NCBI GenBank assembly: GCA_937928595.1
Contig: CALGJV010000013.1
Span: 161,693-225,692 of the forward strand
Direction of reading: 5' to 3'
DNA length: 64,000 bases
From: an uncultured Phycisphaerae bacterium
GTDB lineage: Bacteria; Planctomycetota; Phycisphaerae; UBA1845; Fen-1342
A model generated the notes under the pieces. That model saw only the letters and a list, made by a program, of their open reading frames with translations, made no database searches and was not told the DNA's origin. Within the stretch, counting starts at the first letter, position 1. Each line of letters opens with the position of its first letter. A program made the position numbers and the translations under genes. Positions 18,226 to 28,800 of the stretch are shown here, in pieces.

Positions 18226-18798
18226 ATGCGCACGACGTGGCGACTGCTGGCGCTTGCGGCTCTCTTGGCGGCCCCGGGCTGCGTCGCGCCCGAACGGCGG
18301 TCCGGGCCGGTACGGCCCGCGCCGGGTGAGCTGCAAGCCATGCCTGAACTGGACCCCGGCATGCCCGTGTCCGTCGGCATCGAAGGCCGCGGTGACGCGC
18401 CGCGCGTCGTGCTCGTGCCCGATTTCAAGGAGCCGCCGCTGACGCCCGAAGAGCGCGCGGCGTTGGGGGAGCGCGAAGACCGTATCCGCCGCCTGGATTA
18501 CACCCTGCCCGGTGATCTTCCGAGTCCGCGCGTGGGTGGCTGGCTGGGCGGTGTGCAGGCGGGAGCTCACGGCGGCACGACGCTGCTGGTGTCTCGGACG
18601 GATCGCGTGTCGGGCATCGCGCGGGCTTATCACGCGCTCGGCGGCGCGTGGTCGGCGGAAGGGGGCGGCGTGGCCGCGGTCACAGGCACGGAGCGCGGCG
18701 GCGGGGTCCGCACCGGGGTCCACGGCACCGGGGGCGCATCGACGGGCGAGAGCGGCCCCAGTCGCATTGCGGGTCCTAACCCTCGTCTTGACAAGTAG
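18226..18798 (+). CDS. Putative lipoprotein of unknown function
   Basis: Protein of 190 residues with a lipoprotein signal (LLALAALLAAPGCVAPE). The mature part has a short conserved-looking region (PRVVLVPDFKEPPLTPEERAALGEREDRIRRLDYTL, described only as acidic and helical), followed by a Gly/Thr-rich C-terminal half ending in GPNPRLDK. I do not recognise a family. It starts nine bases after pabA. Confidence 0.65.
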   Translation: MRTTWRLLALAALLAAPGCVAPERRSGPVRPAPGELQAMPELDPGMPVSVGIEGRGDAPRVVLVPDFKEPPLTPEERAALGEREDRIRRLDYTLPGDLPSPRVGGWLGGVQAGAHGGTTLLVSRTDRVSGIARAYHALGGAWSAEGGGVAAVTGTERGGGVRTGVHGTGGASTGESGPSRIAGPNPRLDK

Positions 18799-19167
18799 TT
18801 AGTCTTTTTCGGCAGCTCGTCGCACCGGCTCGACGTTCGCCGCTGTGCCGGGCGTCGTCGGCCCCGTCGGGCTCCAACTCGCGCGCGGTGCGCGCCGCGG
18901 GTGGCGGGCGGGTCGCGGACCGGCCATTTCGCGGAGCCTGTGTCAGATGCCGTTGTGACCGGCGCGCGCCGTGACCATAATCTCTGCATTCCCGCGCAAG
19001 CCCGCCCGTGCAGCGCGGGCCGCGGGCGCGCGGAGCGTGGGTCGGCGGCACACGTTCGGAGCGCCGCGCCGGCCCGGCCCGTGCATGTCGTTCGCGCCGA
19101 GTCAGATCGCGCGCGGCGTGGCGCGGCAGGACTGGGACCGTGGACCAGGTTCTCAGCGAGGCACCTC
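18799..19167 (+). other. 369-base stretch without a gene, upstream of the peroxiredoxin
   Basis: No credible reading frame, tRNA or terminator was seen. A possible promoter (TTGTGA, 16-base spacer, CATAAT) lies at 18954-18981 and would give a leader of roughly 180 bases for the gene at 19168. The last 150 bases are very GC-rich with many short inverted repeats. Confidence 0.4.
18954..18981 (+). promoter_or_regulatory. Putative sigma70-type promoter for the peroxiredoxin gene
   Basis: TTGTGA at 18954-18959 and CATAAT at 18976-18981 with a 16-base spacer, in an otherwise GC-rich gap. This is the only A/T-rich -10-like element in the gap. Confidence 0.3.
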
Positions 19168-20025
<858 letters not shown>

Positions 20026-20145
20026 TCCGGTCGCGTGCCGGGGCCGTCGCCGGCGGCGTTTGCGCCCCTCCGCGGGACCGCCGCCGGCGGCCTGCGCCCG
20101 CGGCGCGGGGCGCGCCGGGCACTGGCCGCGCGGGGGTCGCTCCTG

Positions 20146-20151
20146 TACAAT
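20146..20151 (+). promoter_or_regulatory. Putative -10 box TACAAT for glnA
   Basis: TGTACAATGATA stands about 30 bases before the GTG start of glnA in a GC-rich gap. No clear -35 or NtrC/sigma54 (GG-N10-GC with TGGCAC/TTGC) element was found. Confidence 0.4.
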
Positions 20152-20180
20152 GATACCCCTTATCCCGTCGGAGGCAGACC

Positions 20181-21599
20181 GTGTTCGCATCGGCCGCCGA
20201 GGCGCTCCAGTTCATCCGGGAAAAGCAGATCGCGATGGTGGACCTGAAGATCGTGGGGCTGGCCGGCCAGTGGCTCCACCTCAGCATCCCCGCCGCGCAG
20301 TTCTCCGCGAAGCACTTCGAGGAGGGCGTCGGCTACGACGGCTCGTCCGGCTCCGGCTTCACGACGGTCGAGGCGGGCGACGTGAACGCGCTGCCGCAAC
20401 CCGAGACGGCGTTTCTCGATCCGTTCTGGGAGCGGCCCACGCTCAGCTTCCTGTGCGACACGATCACGGCCGACACGCACCAGCCCTTCTCGAGCGACCC
20501 GCGGACCATCGCCCGCCGCGCTGTCGCGTACCTGCGCAGCACCGGCATCGCGGACGAGGCCTGGATGGGGCCCGAGTTCGAGTTCCACATCTTCGACCGC
20601 GTCGAAACGGTCAACGAGCCGTATCACCTCGGCGTGCGTATCGCCTGCTCGGAGACGCACTCCGACGGCGTGACCGCGCCGATCCCGCTCAAGGGCGGCT
20701 ACTTCCGCGTCCCGCCCACCGAGCACTTCCACAACCTGCGCTCCGAGATCACGCTGCTGCTCGAGTCGATGGGCATCGCCGTCCGCTACCACCACCACGA
20801 GGTCGGCGCGCCGGGCCAGTGCGAGATCGAGGTCAACCTCGCCCCCCTCGTGCGGGCCGCCGACCAGGCGATGATCATCAAGTACGTCATCAAGAACGTC
20901 GCGCGCCGCCACGGCAAGCTGGCCACGTTCATGCCCAAGCCGTTGTTCGGCGAGGCCGGCAACGGCATGCACGTCCACCAGCGGCTCACGCGCGGCGGCC
21001 GCCCGCTGTTCTTCGACGAGCACCGCCGCAACTATGCGAACCTCAGCACCCTGGCGCTCCAGTACACCGCCGGCCTCCTACGGCATGGGCAGTCCCTCAC
21101 CGCCCTGACCAACCCCTCGACCAACTCCTTCAAGCGGCTGGTCGAGGGCTACGAGGCGCCCGTCAACCTGTTCTTCTCGCTGGCCAACCGCTCGGCCGCG
21201 ATCCGCGTGCCCAAGTACGCCGTGTCGCCGGACGAGAAGCGGATCGAGTACCGCCCGCCGGACTTCACGTGCAACGTGTACCTCGCGCTGGCCGCGATGC
21301 TCCTGGCCGGCGTCGACGGCGTGCAGCAGCAGCTTGACCCCGCCGCGCTCAACTACGGGCCGTTCGACGTGGACATCGCCAAACAGAGCGACGAGTTTCG
21401 CAGCCGCATCGCCAGCGTGCCGCGCTCCCTGCACGACGCGCTCGAGGCGCTGCAGCACGACCACGAGTTCCTGCTGCGCGGCGACGTGTTCAGCAACGGC
21501 TTCATCCGCGGCTGGGTCGAGACCAAGCGCGAGAACGAATGGCGCGTCGTCGCCATCCGTCCGCACCCTTACGAGTACCAGCTCTACCTCGACACCTGA
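20181..21599 (+). CDS. glnA: Glutamine synthetase, type I
   Basis: Cytoplasmic enzyme making glutamine from glutamate, ammonia and ATP. The 472-residue length matches type I. Visible motifs are DGSSGSGF near the N-terminus, the metal-binding MGPEFEFHIFD, GGYFRVPP, the ATP/glutamate site GEAGNGMHVHQ, LTNPSTNSFKRLVEGYEAPV, and a C-terminal HPYEYQLY. The region matching the E. coli adenylylation loop (NLYDLPPEE) reads LNYGPFDVDIA, so classical adenylylation control is doubtful. GTG 20181 was chosen: GGAGG lies seven bases before it and no better start is present. Confidence 0.95.
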   Translation: MFASAAEALQFIREKQIAMVDLKIVGLAGQWLHLSIPAAQFSAKHFEEGVGYDGSSGSGFTTVEAGDVNALPQPETAFLDPFWERPTLSFLCDTITADTHQPFSSDPRTIARRAVAYLRSTGIADEAWMGPEFEFHIFDRVETVNEPYHLGVRIACSETHSDGVTAPIPLKGGYFRVPPTEHFHNLRSEITLLLESMGIAVRYHHHEVGAPGQCEIEVNLAPLVRAADQAMIIKYVIKNVARRHGKLATFMPKPLFGEAGNGMHVHQRLTRGGRPLFFDEHRRNYANLSTLALQYTAGLLRHGQSLTALTNPSTNSFKRLVEGYEAPVNLFFSLANRSAAIRVPKYAVSPDEKRIEYRPPDFTCNVYLALAAMLLAGVDGVQQQLDPAALNYGPFDVDIAKQSDEFRSRIASVPRSLHDALEALQHDHEFLLRGDVFSNGFIRGWVETKRENEWRVVAIRPHPYEYQLYLDT

Positions 21600-21613
21600 G
21601 CCCCGCCCGGCGT

Positions 21614-22267
21614 TCAGCTCCGCAGCAGGGGGTGCCGCGCGAACCGGGCCTGGAGCGCCAGCACTCGTCCCCGCACGTGCTCCACGCACGCGTCGTCGTC
21701 CCAATCGGGGTGCCGATGCGGATAGACCGGGGCGTCGTACGCCACCAGCACCGGGTGCGGCCGCGGCAGCTTCGCCGTGCGCGGCCAGGCTTCGAACGCC
21801 CCCAGAATGAGCATCGGCACGATCGGCACCTGTGCCTTGCGGGCCAGCAGCACCACGCCCGCGCGCATCGGCCCGATCGAGCCGTCCGTGGTGCGCGTGG
21901 CCTCCGGAAACGTCAACACGACGTGGCCCGCCCGCAGACGCCGCAGCGTTTCCTTGATCGCGCCGAGGTCGGCCGTGCCGCGCTTCACCGGGAACGCGTT
22001 GAGGTACTCGATGATCGGACGCAGCTTGGGGTTGGCGAACAGCGTGTCGCGGGCCATGTAGTGGCATTCGCGCGGAATGGCCAGCGTCGCCAGCACCGGA
22101 TCCAGGAAGCTTTGGTGGTTGCTGACCAGCAGCACGCCGCCCGTCGCCGGCACGTTCCGCACGCCGAACACCCGGCCGCGGCACAGTCCCGTGTAGAGGA
22201 CCTGCGCCGCCACGCGGCACCAGCGATAGCCGCGCCGCATGGCCGGCGGCTGCGCCGCGGCCGTCAC
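21614..22267 (-). CDS. plsC: 1-acyl-sn-glycerol-3-phosphate acyltransferase
   Basis: Membrane-associated enzyme that adds the second acyl chain to lysophosphatidate. The 217-residue protein has the HxxxxD catalytic motif in VSNHQSFLDP, the acceptor-site motif FPEATRT (in place of FPEGTRS), and VPIVPMLILG. Start GTG 22267 overlaps the cmk stop (GTGA), so the two are translationally coupled. The cmk-plsC neighbour pair is common in bacteria. Confidence 0.93.
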   Translation of the reverse strand: MTAAAQPPAMRRGYRWCRVAAQVLYTGLCRGRVFGVRNVPATGGVLLVSNHQSFLDPVLATLAIPRECHYMARDTLFANPKLRPIIEYLNAFPVKRGTADLGAIKETLRRLRAGHVVLTFPEATRTTDGSIGPMRAGVVLLARKAQVPIVPMLILGAFEAWPRTAKLPRPHPVLVAYDAPVYPHRHPDWDDDACVEHVRGRVLALQARFARHPLLRS

Positions 22268-22956
22268 GGCTCGGTCCGCGCGGCCGGTGTCAGCAGCCCG
22301 CGCCGCTCGAGGTCGGCCACGATCCGGTCGAGCACCTCGCCGATCGAGAGGTGCGTCGTGTCGATCCGCACCGCCCCCGGGGGTACGACCAGCGGCGCGA
22401 CCGGCCGGCCGGCGTCCGTACGGTCCCGCTCGAGCAGGTTCGCGAGCACCTGCTCGTAGGTGACATCCTCGCCGTCCGCCCGCAGATCGTGCAGCCGCCG
22501 CTCGGCCCGCTTCTCCGGGGCGGCGTCGACGAAGTACTTGGCGTCGGCGTCGGGGAAGGCGGCCGTGCCCTGGTCGCGACCCTCGGTCACCATCGACGCG
22601 AGCCGCGCCCCGATGGCCCGCTGCCGCGCGATGAGCACGCGCCGCACACCCGGCGAGCCGGCGATGAAGCGCGTGTGGTCGTTCACCCGCATCGAGCGGA
22701 TCGCCTCGGTCACGTCGCGGCCGCGGAGCGTCACGCGGGTGTGGGTCGGGCCGCAGTCGAGGTCCCAGTCGGTCCGCTCGGCCAAAGCCGTGAGCGCGGC
22801 CTCATCGCGGAGGTCGACGCCGTCCTCCAGCGCCGCCAGCGTGACGACGCGGTACATGGCCCCGGTGTCGAGGTAGGGGATGCCCAGCCGGGCGGCCAGC
22901 TTGCGGGCGGTCGTGCTTTTGCCGCTGCCGGCGGGGCCGTCGATGGTGATGATCAC
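22264..22956 (-). CDS. cmk: Cytidylate kinase
   Basis: Phosphorylates CMP and dCMP with ATP. The 230-residue protein starts with the P-loop IDGPAGSGKSTTARKLA and has GIPYLDTGAMYR, the CMP-binding RGRDVTEAIRS, and the lid region VTEGRDQGTAAFPDA followed by KYFVDAAPEKRAERR. The usual lid reads GRDxGT and is present. GTG 22956 was chosen because it places the P-loop at the usual distance, although the AGGAG upstream is 11 bases away, somewhat far. It is divergent from the HAD gene at 23281 and coupled to plsC. Confidence 0.93.
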   Translation of the reverse strand: MIITIDGPAGSGKSTTARKLAARLGIPYLDTGAMYRVVTLAALEDGVDLRDEAALTALAERTDWDLDCGPTHTRVTLRGRDVTEAIRSMRVNDHTRFIAGSPGVRRVLIARQRAIGARLASMVTEGRDQGTAAFPDADAKYFVDAAPEKRAERRLHDLRADGEDVTYEQVLANLLERDRTDAGRPVAPLVVPPGAVRIDTTHLSIGEVLDRIVADLERRGLLTPAARTEP

Positions 22957-23280
22957 GGGCAGCGTTGCTCCTGCGGGTCCGCGGAAATCCGGGCGGATTA
23001 TACCGGCCGCGACGGTCGCTCGTGAGCCCGCCTCCGGCGGCCGCGGCCCGTGAGCCCGCGCGGCGTCGGGGAGCCGTCGCCGCAAGCGGAGCCGACCCGG
23101 TGGAGGGGGGGCCGGGTGCCGGCCGGCGCCGTCTTCCGGGGCTAGTCGGTCGGCCTCCGCCGGGTGGCATGCGCGCTACCGAACGCGTCCGAGCACACGC
23201 GGCACTGGCGGCGCGGGGCGCGGCCGCGGTAAGTTGTGCCGGCTGCGGCGCCGGACCCGCCGCGGCGGGTGGAGGCCCGC
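22957..23280 (-). other. 324-base divergent gap between cmk and the HAD gene
   Basis: The gap holds a putative -10 box for cmk (22997-23002) and a GGAGG ribosome-binding site for the HAD gene at 23271-23275. The rest is GC-rich without a recognisable gene or RNA. Confidence 0.4.
22997..23002 (-). promoter_or_regulatory. Putative -10 box TATAAT for cmk-plsC
   Basis: Minus-strand GGTATAATCCGCC, nearly the same string as upstream of the gene starting at 7065. It would give a leader of about 35 bases. Confidence 0.5.
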
Positions 23281-23766
23281 ATGTCCCGACCGAAGACCAT
23301 CCTGGTCGATCTTGACGGCGTGATCTGCTCGGAGGAGAGCTTCTTCAACCGGCCGCTGGCCCGGCCGCTGCCGGGAGCGGCGGCGGCGCTGCGGAAGCTG
23401 CGGCGGGCGGGGCACACGGTCGTGATCTACACGGCCCGGGGGTGGGGCGAGCTGAAGGTGACACAGCGGTGGCTCGCGGACCACCGGATCGAGTACGACG
23501 GGCTGCACATGGGCAAGCCGATCGCGGACGTGTGGATCGACGATCGCGCGTTGCGATTCCGCGGCTGGGACGCGGCGCTGCGCGAACTGGGCGCGGCGGG
23601 CACGCCCGGCGGCGCGACGCGTGCGGCGCACGCCCGCATCGCGCGCCGCGCGTCCCAGGCGAACGGCGGCTCACCGGCTGCGGAGTCGCAGACCACCGCC
23701 CCGCGCCGGGCGACGCGGGCGGGCCACAACAGGGCTCGTTCGCTGGGACGCCGGCAACCCCGTTGA
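23281..23766 (+). CDS. HAD-like phosphatase family protein
   Basis: Protein of 161 residues with a HAD fold core: motif I TILVDLDGVICSE, motif II in HTVVIYTARG (Thr), and a late KPIADVWIDDRAL containing the Asp pair of motif IV. Only a small cap is possible, as in short HAD phosphatases linked to capsule or sugar-nucleotide pathways. From about residue 110 the sequence becomes Ala/Arg/Gly-rich and low in complexity, probably disordered. ATG 23281 has GGAGG five bases upstream. The substrate cannot be predicted. Confidence 0.75.
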   Translation: MSRPKTILVDLDGVICSEESFFNRPLARPLPGAAAALRKLRRAGHTVVIYTARGWGELKVTQRWLADHRIEYDGLHMGKPIADVWIDDRALRFRGWDAALRELGAAGTPGGATRAAHARIARRASQANGGSPAAESQTTAPRRATRAGHNRARSLGRRQPR

Positions 23767-23949
23767 GAGAGTGCAATGCCGGATCCTGGGCCGTCCCAGG
23801 TGCCGGCAAGCGTCCGGCCTCCTGCGAAAGCGAAACGCGCATTTGGGGCGACGCGCCGCTGCGGGGAAGGCTACGCGCGGCCGGCGCGCGGGCTCAAGCC
23901 GGCGGGCTGGAACCGGAAACCGTCTCTCGCGAGCGCGCGCCTCTCGCGG

Positions 23950-25038
23950 TCACTCTCCGATCAGCGCCAGGAAGGCGTCGATGTCACCGAAACCCACCAG
24001 ACCGTTGCCATTGCAGTCCGCGTTCAACCAGCGGCAGTGCGGGTAAGCGGCTTCATAAGCTGCCCGACCTTGCAGCGCCAGCCCGAACGGGTCGATGTCG
24101 TCGAAGTTCACGAACCCGTCGCAGTTCATGTCGCCGGGGCGGGGCGTCGGTCCGACAACGCCGTCCGCGGCGATCGTGGCCGTCGCATCGAACGTGAAGC
24201 CGATCTCGTCGAGCGTCAGGTTCATCAGCACGTTGGCGGTGCCGCCCGGCGGCAGAACCGTCGGCAGCGCGAGCGGAAACTCCGGCAGCGCGATCGCCGG
24301 ATTCTGCGTTACGGCGAACTCCAGCGGCCGTACCGAGGTCAACCGCGCCGTCGCGCCGCTGATCACGATCTGCCCGCGAAACGCGAACACGCCGGGCAGC
24401 GGCGGCGGGGTGAGGGGCGTTCCGAGGAGTTGCACTGCGATCGCGTATTGCACGGCGACCCCGACCGCGAAGTCGTACGTGTCCGGGCCGGTTTCCGTCA
24501 GCGTCCCCAGCCCCAAGCTGCCGATTTGGGTCGCCGTCAACGTGCTGAGCGTCACGGAGCCAATGGGCAGCGTGATCGGCACTCCGCCGGGGAATACAGA
24601 AGTCGGGTTGCGGGTGCGGAAGGCGGCTGACTGGAACGTGACCGTCGCCGGTCGCTGGAGCGGCGTGCCGCCGAGCAGGTCGATCGCCAGGTCCGCGACC
24701 TCGACCGTGCCGGCGGCCGGATCGAGCGTCAGCCGAAACGTGCCCGTGGGGGCCGTGTTCAATGGTCCGCCGATCTGCCCGCTGAGCGTCACATCTACGG
24801 GCAGGTTCTCGGTGTCGCCGAAGGAACCGAAAATACCGGGCTTCGTGCGCGTTCCGGTCGGGTTATCCACCGGATCCCAGTCGCCGATCAGGGTGCCGCT
24901 CGTTTCCACGCCGACCGTTTGCGTGCCATCCAGCCCGCTCGCGGCCGCATCAATCATGAAGTCGATCGGGGTGGCTGCCGAAGCCCCCGCGACCGCCGCC
25001 AGTAACAGGATCGAAATCAAAGCCGCAACGGAGCGCAT
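23950..25038 (-). CDS. Secreted protein with C-terminal dockerin-like calcium repeats
   Basis: Protein of 362 residues with a signal peptide (LISILLLAAVAGASAA). The main part is a beta-rich, Thr/Gly/Pro-rich domain of unknown family. The last 60 or so residues hold two dockerin type I-like calcium loops: GDMNCDGFVNFDDIDPFGLA and DCNGNGLVGFGDIDAFLALI. Such repeats are very common at the C-termini of planctomycete secreted proteins and probably serve in surface attachment or folding; no cellulosome is implied. GGAGGG stands before the ATG. It has its own putative promoter. Confidence 0.82.
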   Translation of the reverse strand: MRSVAALISILLLAAVAGASAATPIDFMIDAAASGLDGTQTVGVETSGTLIGDWDPVDNPTGTRTKPGIFGSFGDTENLPVDVTLSGQIGGPLNTAPTGTFRLTLDPAAGTVEVADLAIDLLGGTPLQRPATVTFQSAAFRTRNPTSVFPGGVPITLPIGSVTLSTLTATQIGSLGLGTLTETGPDTYDFAVGVAVQYAIAVQLLGTPLTPPPLPGVFAFRGQIVISGATARLTSVRPLEFAVTQNPAIALPEFPLALPTVLPPGGTANVLMNLTLDEIGFTFDATATIAADGVVGPTPRPGDMNCDGFVNFDDIDPFGLALQGRAAYEAAYPHCRWLNADCNGNGLVGFGDIDAFLALIGE

Positions 25039-25067
25039 GGCCTACCCTCCAGGTTGAGATCGCTTCC

Positions 25068-25073
25068 ACTGTA
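25068..25073 (-). promoter_or_regulatory. Putative -10 box TACAGT for the dockerin-like gene
   Basis: Minus-strand GTATGTACAGTGG about 30 bases upstream of the ATG at 25038. No clear -35 box. Confidence 0.35.
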
Positions 25074-25142
25074 CATACGCCGGGGGGCGGATTCAAGGGC
25101 GAGTCGGCGACCGACGACTGTGCGAGCGGCGCGCGACCCGCA

Positions 25143-25805
25143 CTATTCGGCCCGCAGAGCTTCCCACACCTCGGTGGGGCCGACGTGTTGCACCGCTGAA
25201 AACAGGAACGCGTCGATAAGCGGGTCCGGCAGCGGGGGGATGTGCGCGAGCCGAAGGATGATCCGGATCACGGCGGCCAGACCGGCGACGGTACGGTAGT
25301 GGCGCAGGAACCGGCGGGCGAAGAACGCACGGATGACGTCGGCCAGGCCGTCGGTGCGAACCCGGCCGAGGCGGCCGACGCGGGCGGCGACGTCGTCGGT
25401 GTCGCAGATCTCGAGCAGGCCGTAGAAGCGCTCGATCAGCGCCGGGTCCGCGTGCAGCAGTCGATGGTCGAGCGCCAGCTCGAGCGCAGCGTGGGCGACG
25501 AAATCGACCAGAGCCGGGGGTTGACCGTCGCGCTCGACCGCGCTCTTGACCCGCCGCTGCCACTCGTGAAACACCGGCAGGGCGTGGAAGCGCTGGTCAA
25601 CCTCGACGTGGTTCAGGAGCCCGGCGCGCAGCTCGGCGTCGCGCGCCTCGGTCGGTTCGGCCGCCCGCACTGCCGGCCAGCGGATCCGATGCACGCGCGA
25701 GTACCGCAGCCACAGGTCCGGCAGCACGCAGCCCAGCGCGAAATACGGCTCGGCCGGCCGGCCGCAGATGTCGTGATTGAACACGAAGTGGGACAGATAG
25801 TTCAT
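25143..25805 (-). CDS. Uncharacterised protein resembling the AcpH/DUF479 family
   Basis: Protein of 220 residues, mostly helical. It begins MNYLSHFVFNHD and contains CVLPDLWLR, GLLNHVEVDQRFHALPVFHE and FVAHAALELALDHRLL. The N-terminal MNYLSH, the early Asp and the H-x-x-V/E-D-x-R-x-H pattern resemble acyl-carrier-protein phosphodiesterase-like (AcpH, DUF479) or HD-like proteins, where His and Asp bind metal. The match is by eye only and the function is not established. ATG 25805 was chosen because it gives this family-like N-terminus. Confidence 0.55.
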   Translation of the reverse strand: MNYLSHFVFNHDICGRPAEPYFALGCVLPDLWLRYSRVHRIRWPAVRAAEPTEARDAELRAGLLNHVEVDQRFHALPVFHEWQRRVKSAVERDGQPPALVDFVAHAALELALDHRLLHADPALIERFYGLLEICDTDDVAARVGRLGRVRTDGLADVIRAFFARRFLRHYRTVAGLAAVIRIILRLAHIPPLPDPLIDAFLFSAVQHVGPTEVWEALRAE

Positions 25806-25885
25806 GTTGCCGGGCGGAAGTCTCAGCGCCGCCGACCGAAGCAATCCCGCGGACCGTGCCGCGCCGGCGGCGAGACGTGCCGCGC

Positions 25886-28800
25886 CTACGTCTGCATGTC
25901 GGCGAGGTTGCGATCGAGCGTTGCCAGACGCTCGCGCAGCTCCGCCAGCCGGGCCCGCTCCTGCTCGACCACCGCGGGCGGGGCCTTAGCCGCGAAACCC
26001 TCATTCGCCAGCTTGCCCGCCAGCCGCTCGATGTGCCCGGCCAGTTCGCCGCGCTCCTTGGTCAGCCGCGTCCGCTCGGCCGCGAGATCCATCAGGCCCG
26101 CCAGCGGCACGTACACCTCGACGCCGGACAGGACCTGCGTGGCCGACTCGGGCGGCTTGGCCGCGTCGGCGCCGATCTCGAGCGCTTCGCAGCGGCCGAG
26201 CCGCTCGAGCACGGCGTGCTGCTGCCGCAGGCCGGCGACGACGTCGGTATCGGCGCGGAGCACGGCCCGCGGGAGCTTGCCGATCGCGGGCTGCCTGGCC
26301 GCCGCCCGGGCGGTGTTGATGCGGGCGAGCGTGTCGCGCAGCGCGCGGATGACCTCCTGGAGCGCGGTCATCTCGCGCTCGACGTGCGGGTCGCGCTCCA
26401 GCTCCGCGGCGGTCGGCCAGGCGGCCGTGATGAGCGCCGGCTCCGCGGCACGCAGCGTGGCCAGGCCACGTTGCGGGGCGACGTCCGCGAGCTGCTTCCA
26501 CAGGGCTTCGGTGATGAACGGGATGACGGGGTGCAGCAGGCGCAGCACGTGGTCGAGCACCGTCGCGAGCACCTGCCGGGCGACGCCCGCCGACGCGTCC
26601 GTGCGGCTCGTCACCGCGCCCGACTCGTCGCGCGCGAACAGGCGCGGCTTGACCAGCTCCACGTACCAGTCGCAGAAGTCGCTCCAGAAGAACGCGTACA
26701 GCGTGTTGGCCAGCTCCTGGAATTGGTAGCGGTCCAGCCGCCGCCCGGCGTCCTCGATGCACGCCGCGAGCCGCGAAAGAATCCAGCGGTCCTCGATTGC
26801 CAGGTCCGCCGTCGCCAGCGGCCGGAACCCTGCCCCGCCCGCGGCGACGTTCGGGAGGACGAAGCCCGTCGCGGCCTGCCACAGCTTGTTGCACAGGTTG
26901 CGGCCGAGCTCGAACCGCTCGGACGTGTTGATCGTGCGGCCGTCGGCCGTCTTGACGGCCTTGACGGGCATGCGGATGTCCTGCGTCTCGCCCGCGAGTT
27001 GGCAGAGCGTGAACCGCAGGGCGTCGGTGCCGAACTGCTCGATAATGTCGAGCGGATCGACGCCGTTGCCGAGCGACTTGCTCATGCGGCGGCCCTGGCC
27101 GTCCTGGATCACGGGGTGGATGCACACGTGCTGGAACGGCACACGGCCGACGTTGTACAGCCCGGTCATGACCATGCGCGCGACCCACAGCGTGATGATC
27201 TCGCGCGCGGTGACGAGCACGTCCGTCGGGTAGAAGTAGTCCAGGTCGGAAGGGACCGCGGGACGGAGGGCTGGAGGGATCGAGGCGCCGGCGGGCGCTC
27301 GTCCCTCGGCCGCCCGGCCGCCGGGCCCCCGTCCGTAGTCGTCCGGCCAGCCGAGCGTGCTGTGCGGCCAGAGCGCCGAGCTGAACCAGGTGTCGAGGAC
27401 GTCGGGATCCTGCTCGAATCCGATCTTCTCCAACTCCTGGGCCAGTTCTGAATGCGGCCGGCGCAGGCACACGCGCACCGCGACGGGGTCGCGGCCGGCG
27501 GCGATGGCCGTCATCACCTTGCTCGGGTCCTGCGGCGCGGGTTGCCCGTCGATGCGCAGCACGGCCTCGCCGGCGGCGCAGGCTTCGTCGAGCCGCAGAC
27601 TGAGCCGCCCGATGTCGATCCCCGTCTGCGCGGCGTTGGCGAACGAGCCGCCTTCGGCGCCGAAACAACGCGACCACACCGCTATCCGGTGCCCCCACCA
27701 GAGCTGCCGGCTGATGCACCAGTCGCGCTTCTCGCCCAGCCAGTCGAGGTAGGTCTTGGCGTAGCGCTCCGGGAAGAACCGCACGCGCCCGTCGCGCACG
27801 GCCTCCATCGCCAGCTCGGCCAGCCGGTCCATCTTCACGAACCACTGCTCACTGAGCAGCGGCTCGATCGGCGTCTTGCTGCGGTCGCTGTGCCCGATCT
27901 CGGTCTCGTAGTCCTCGATCTTCTCCAGCAGTCCCAGCGCTTCGAGATCCGCCACGATCTTCTTGCGGGCGTCGTACCGGTCCAGCCCCGCGTACGGCCC
28001 GCCCGCAGCGTTGATCTTCCCGTCCGGCGTCAGGATGTTGATCGGCTTGGCCTCCGGGTGCCGCTGGTAGAAGGCGTAGTCGTTCGGGTCGTGCGCCGGC
28101 GTGACCTTCACGCAGCCCGTCCCGAACTCGCGCTTGACCAGAATCCCGTCCGCGATGATCGGGATCGGCCGGTCCATCAGCGGCAGGCGCACGTGCCGGC
28201 CGACCAGGTGGCGGTAGCGCTCGTCGTCCGGGTGCACCGCGACCGCCGTGTCGCCCAGCATCGTCTCGGGGCGGGTCGTCGCGACCACGAGATAGTCCCG
28301 GCCCGCGACCGCCTGCGGTCCCGTCGCCGGCCCGGCCCCCGCGATGGGGTAGCGGATGTGCCAGAGATGCCCCTTCACCGTCTCGTGCACGATCTCGTCG
28401 TCGGCCACGGCCGTCTGGAGCGCCGCGTCCCAGTTCACCAGCCGCAGTCCGCGGTAGATCAGCCCGTCGCGGAACAACCGGAAGAACGTTTCGTACACCG
28501 CCCGGGCGCACACGTCGTCCAGCGTGAAACGCGTGCGCGTCCAGTCGCACGAGCAGCCCAGCGCCCGGAGCTGGCTGATGATGCGGGCGTTGTATTCCTC
28601 CTTCCACTCCCAGATCTTGGCGACCAGCCCGTCGCGCCCGAGCTGGTGCCGCGTAAGGCCCTGCTCCTGCTTAAGGCGCTTCTCCACCACGGCCTGCGTC
28701 GCGATGCCGGCGTGGTCGGTGCCGGGCATCCACAGCGTGTTGAACCCCGCCATGCGCTTGTGGCGGATCAGGATGTCCTGGAGCGTGTTGTCCAGTGCAT

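Noticed and set aside
18799..19167. tRNA or small RNA gene in the 369-base gap
   Set aside because: No cloverleaf, CCA end or conserved RNA motif could be traced by eye.
23950..25038. Cellulosome component
   Set aside because: The dockerin-like repeats are the common planctomycete surface type; no cohesin or cellulase is present.
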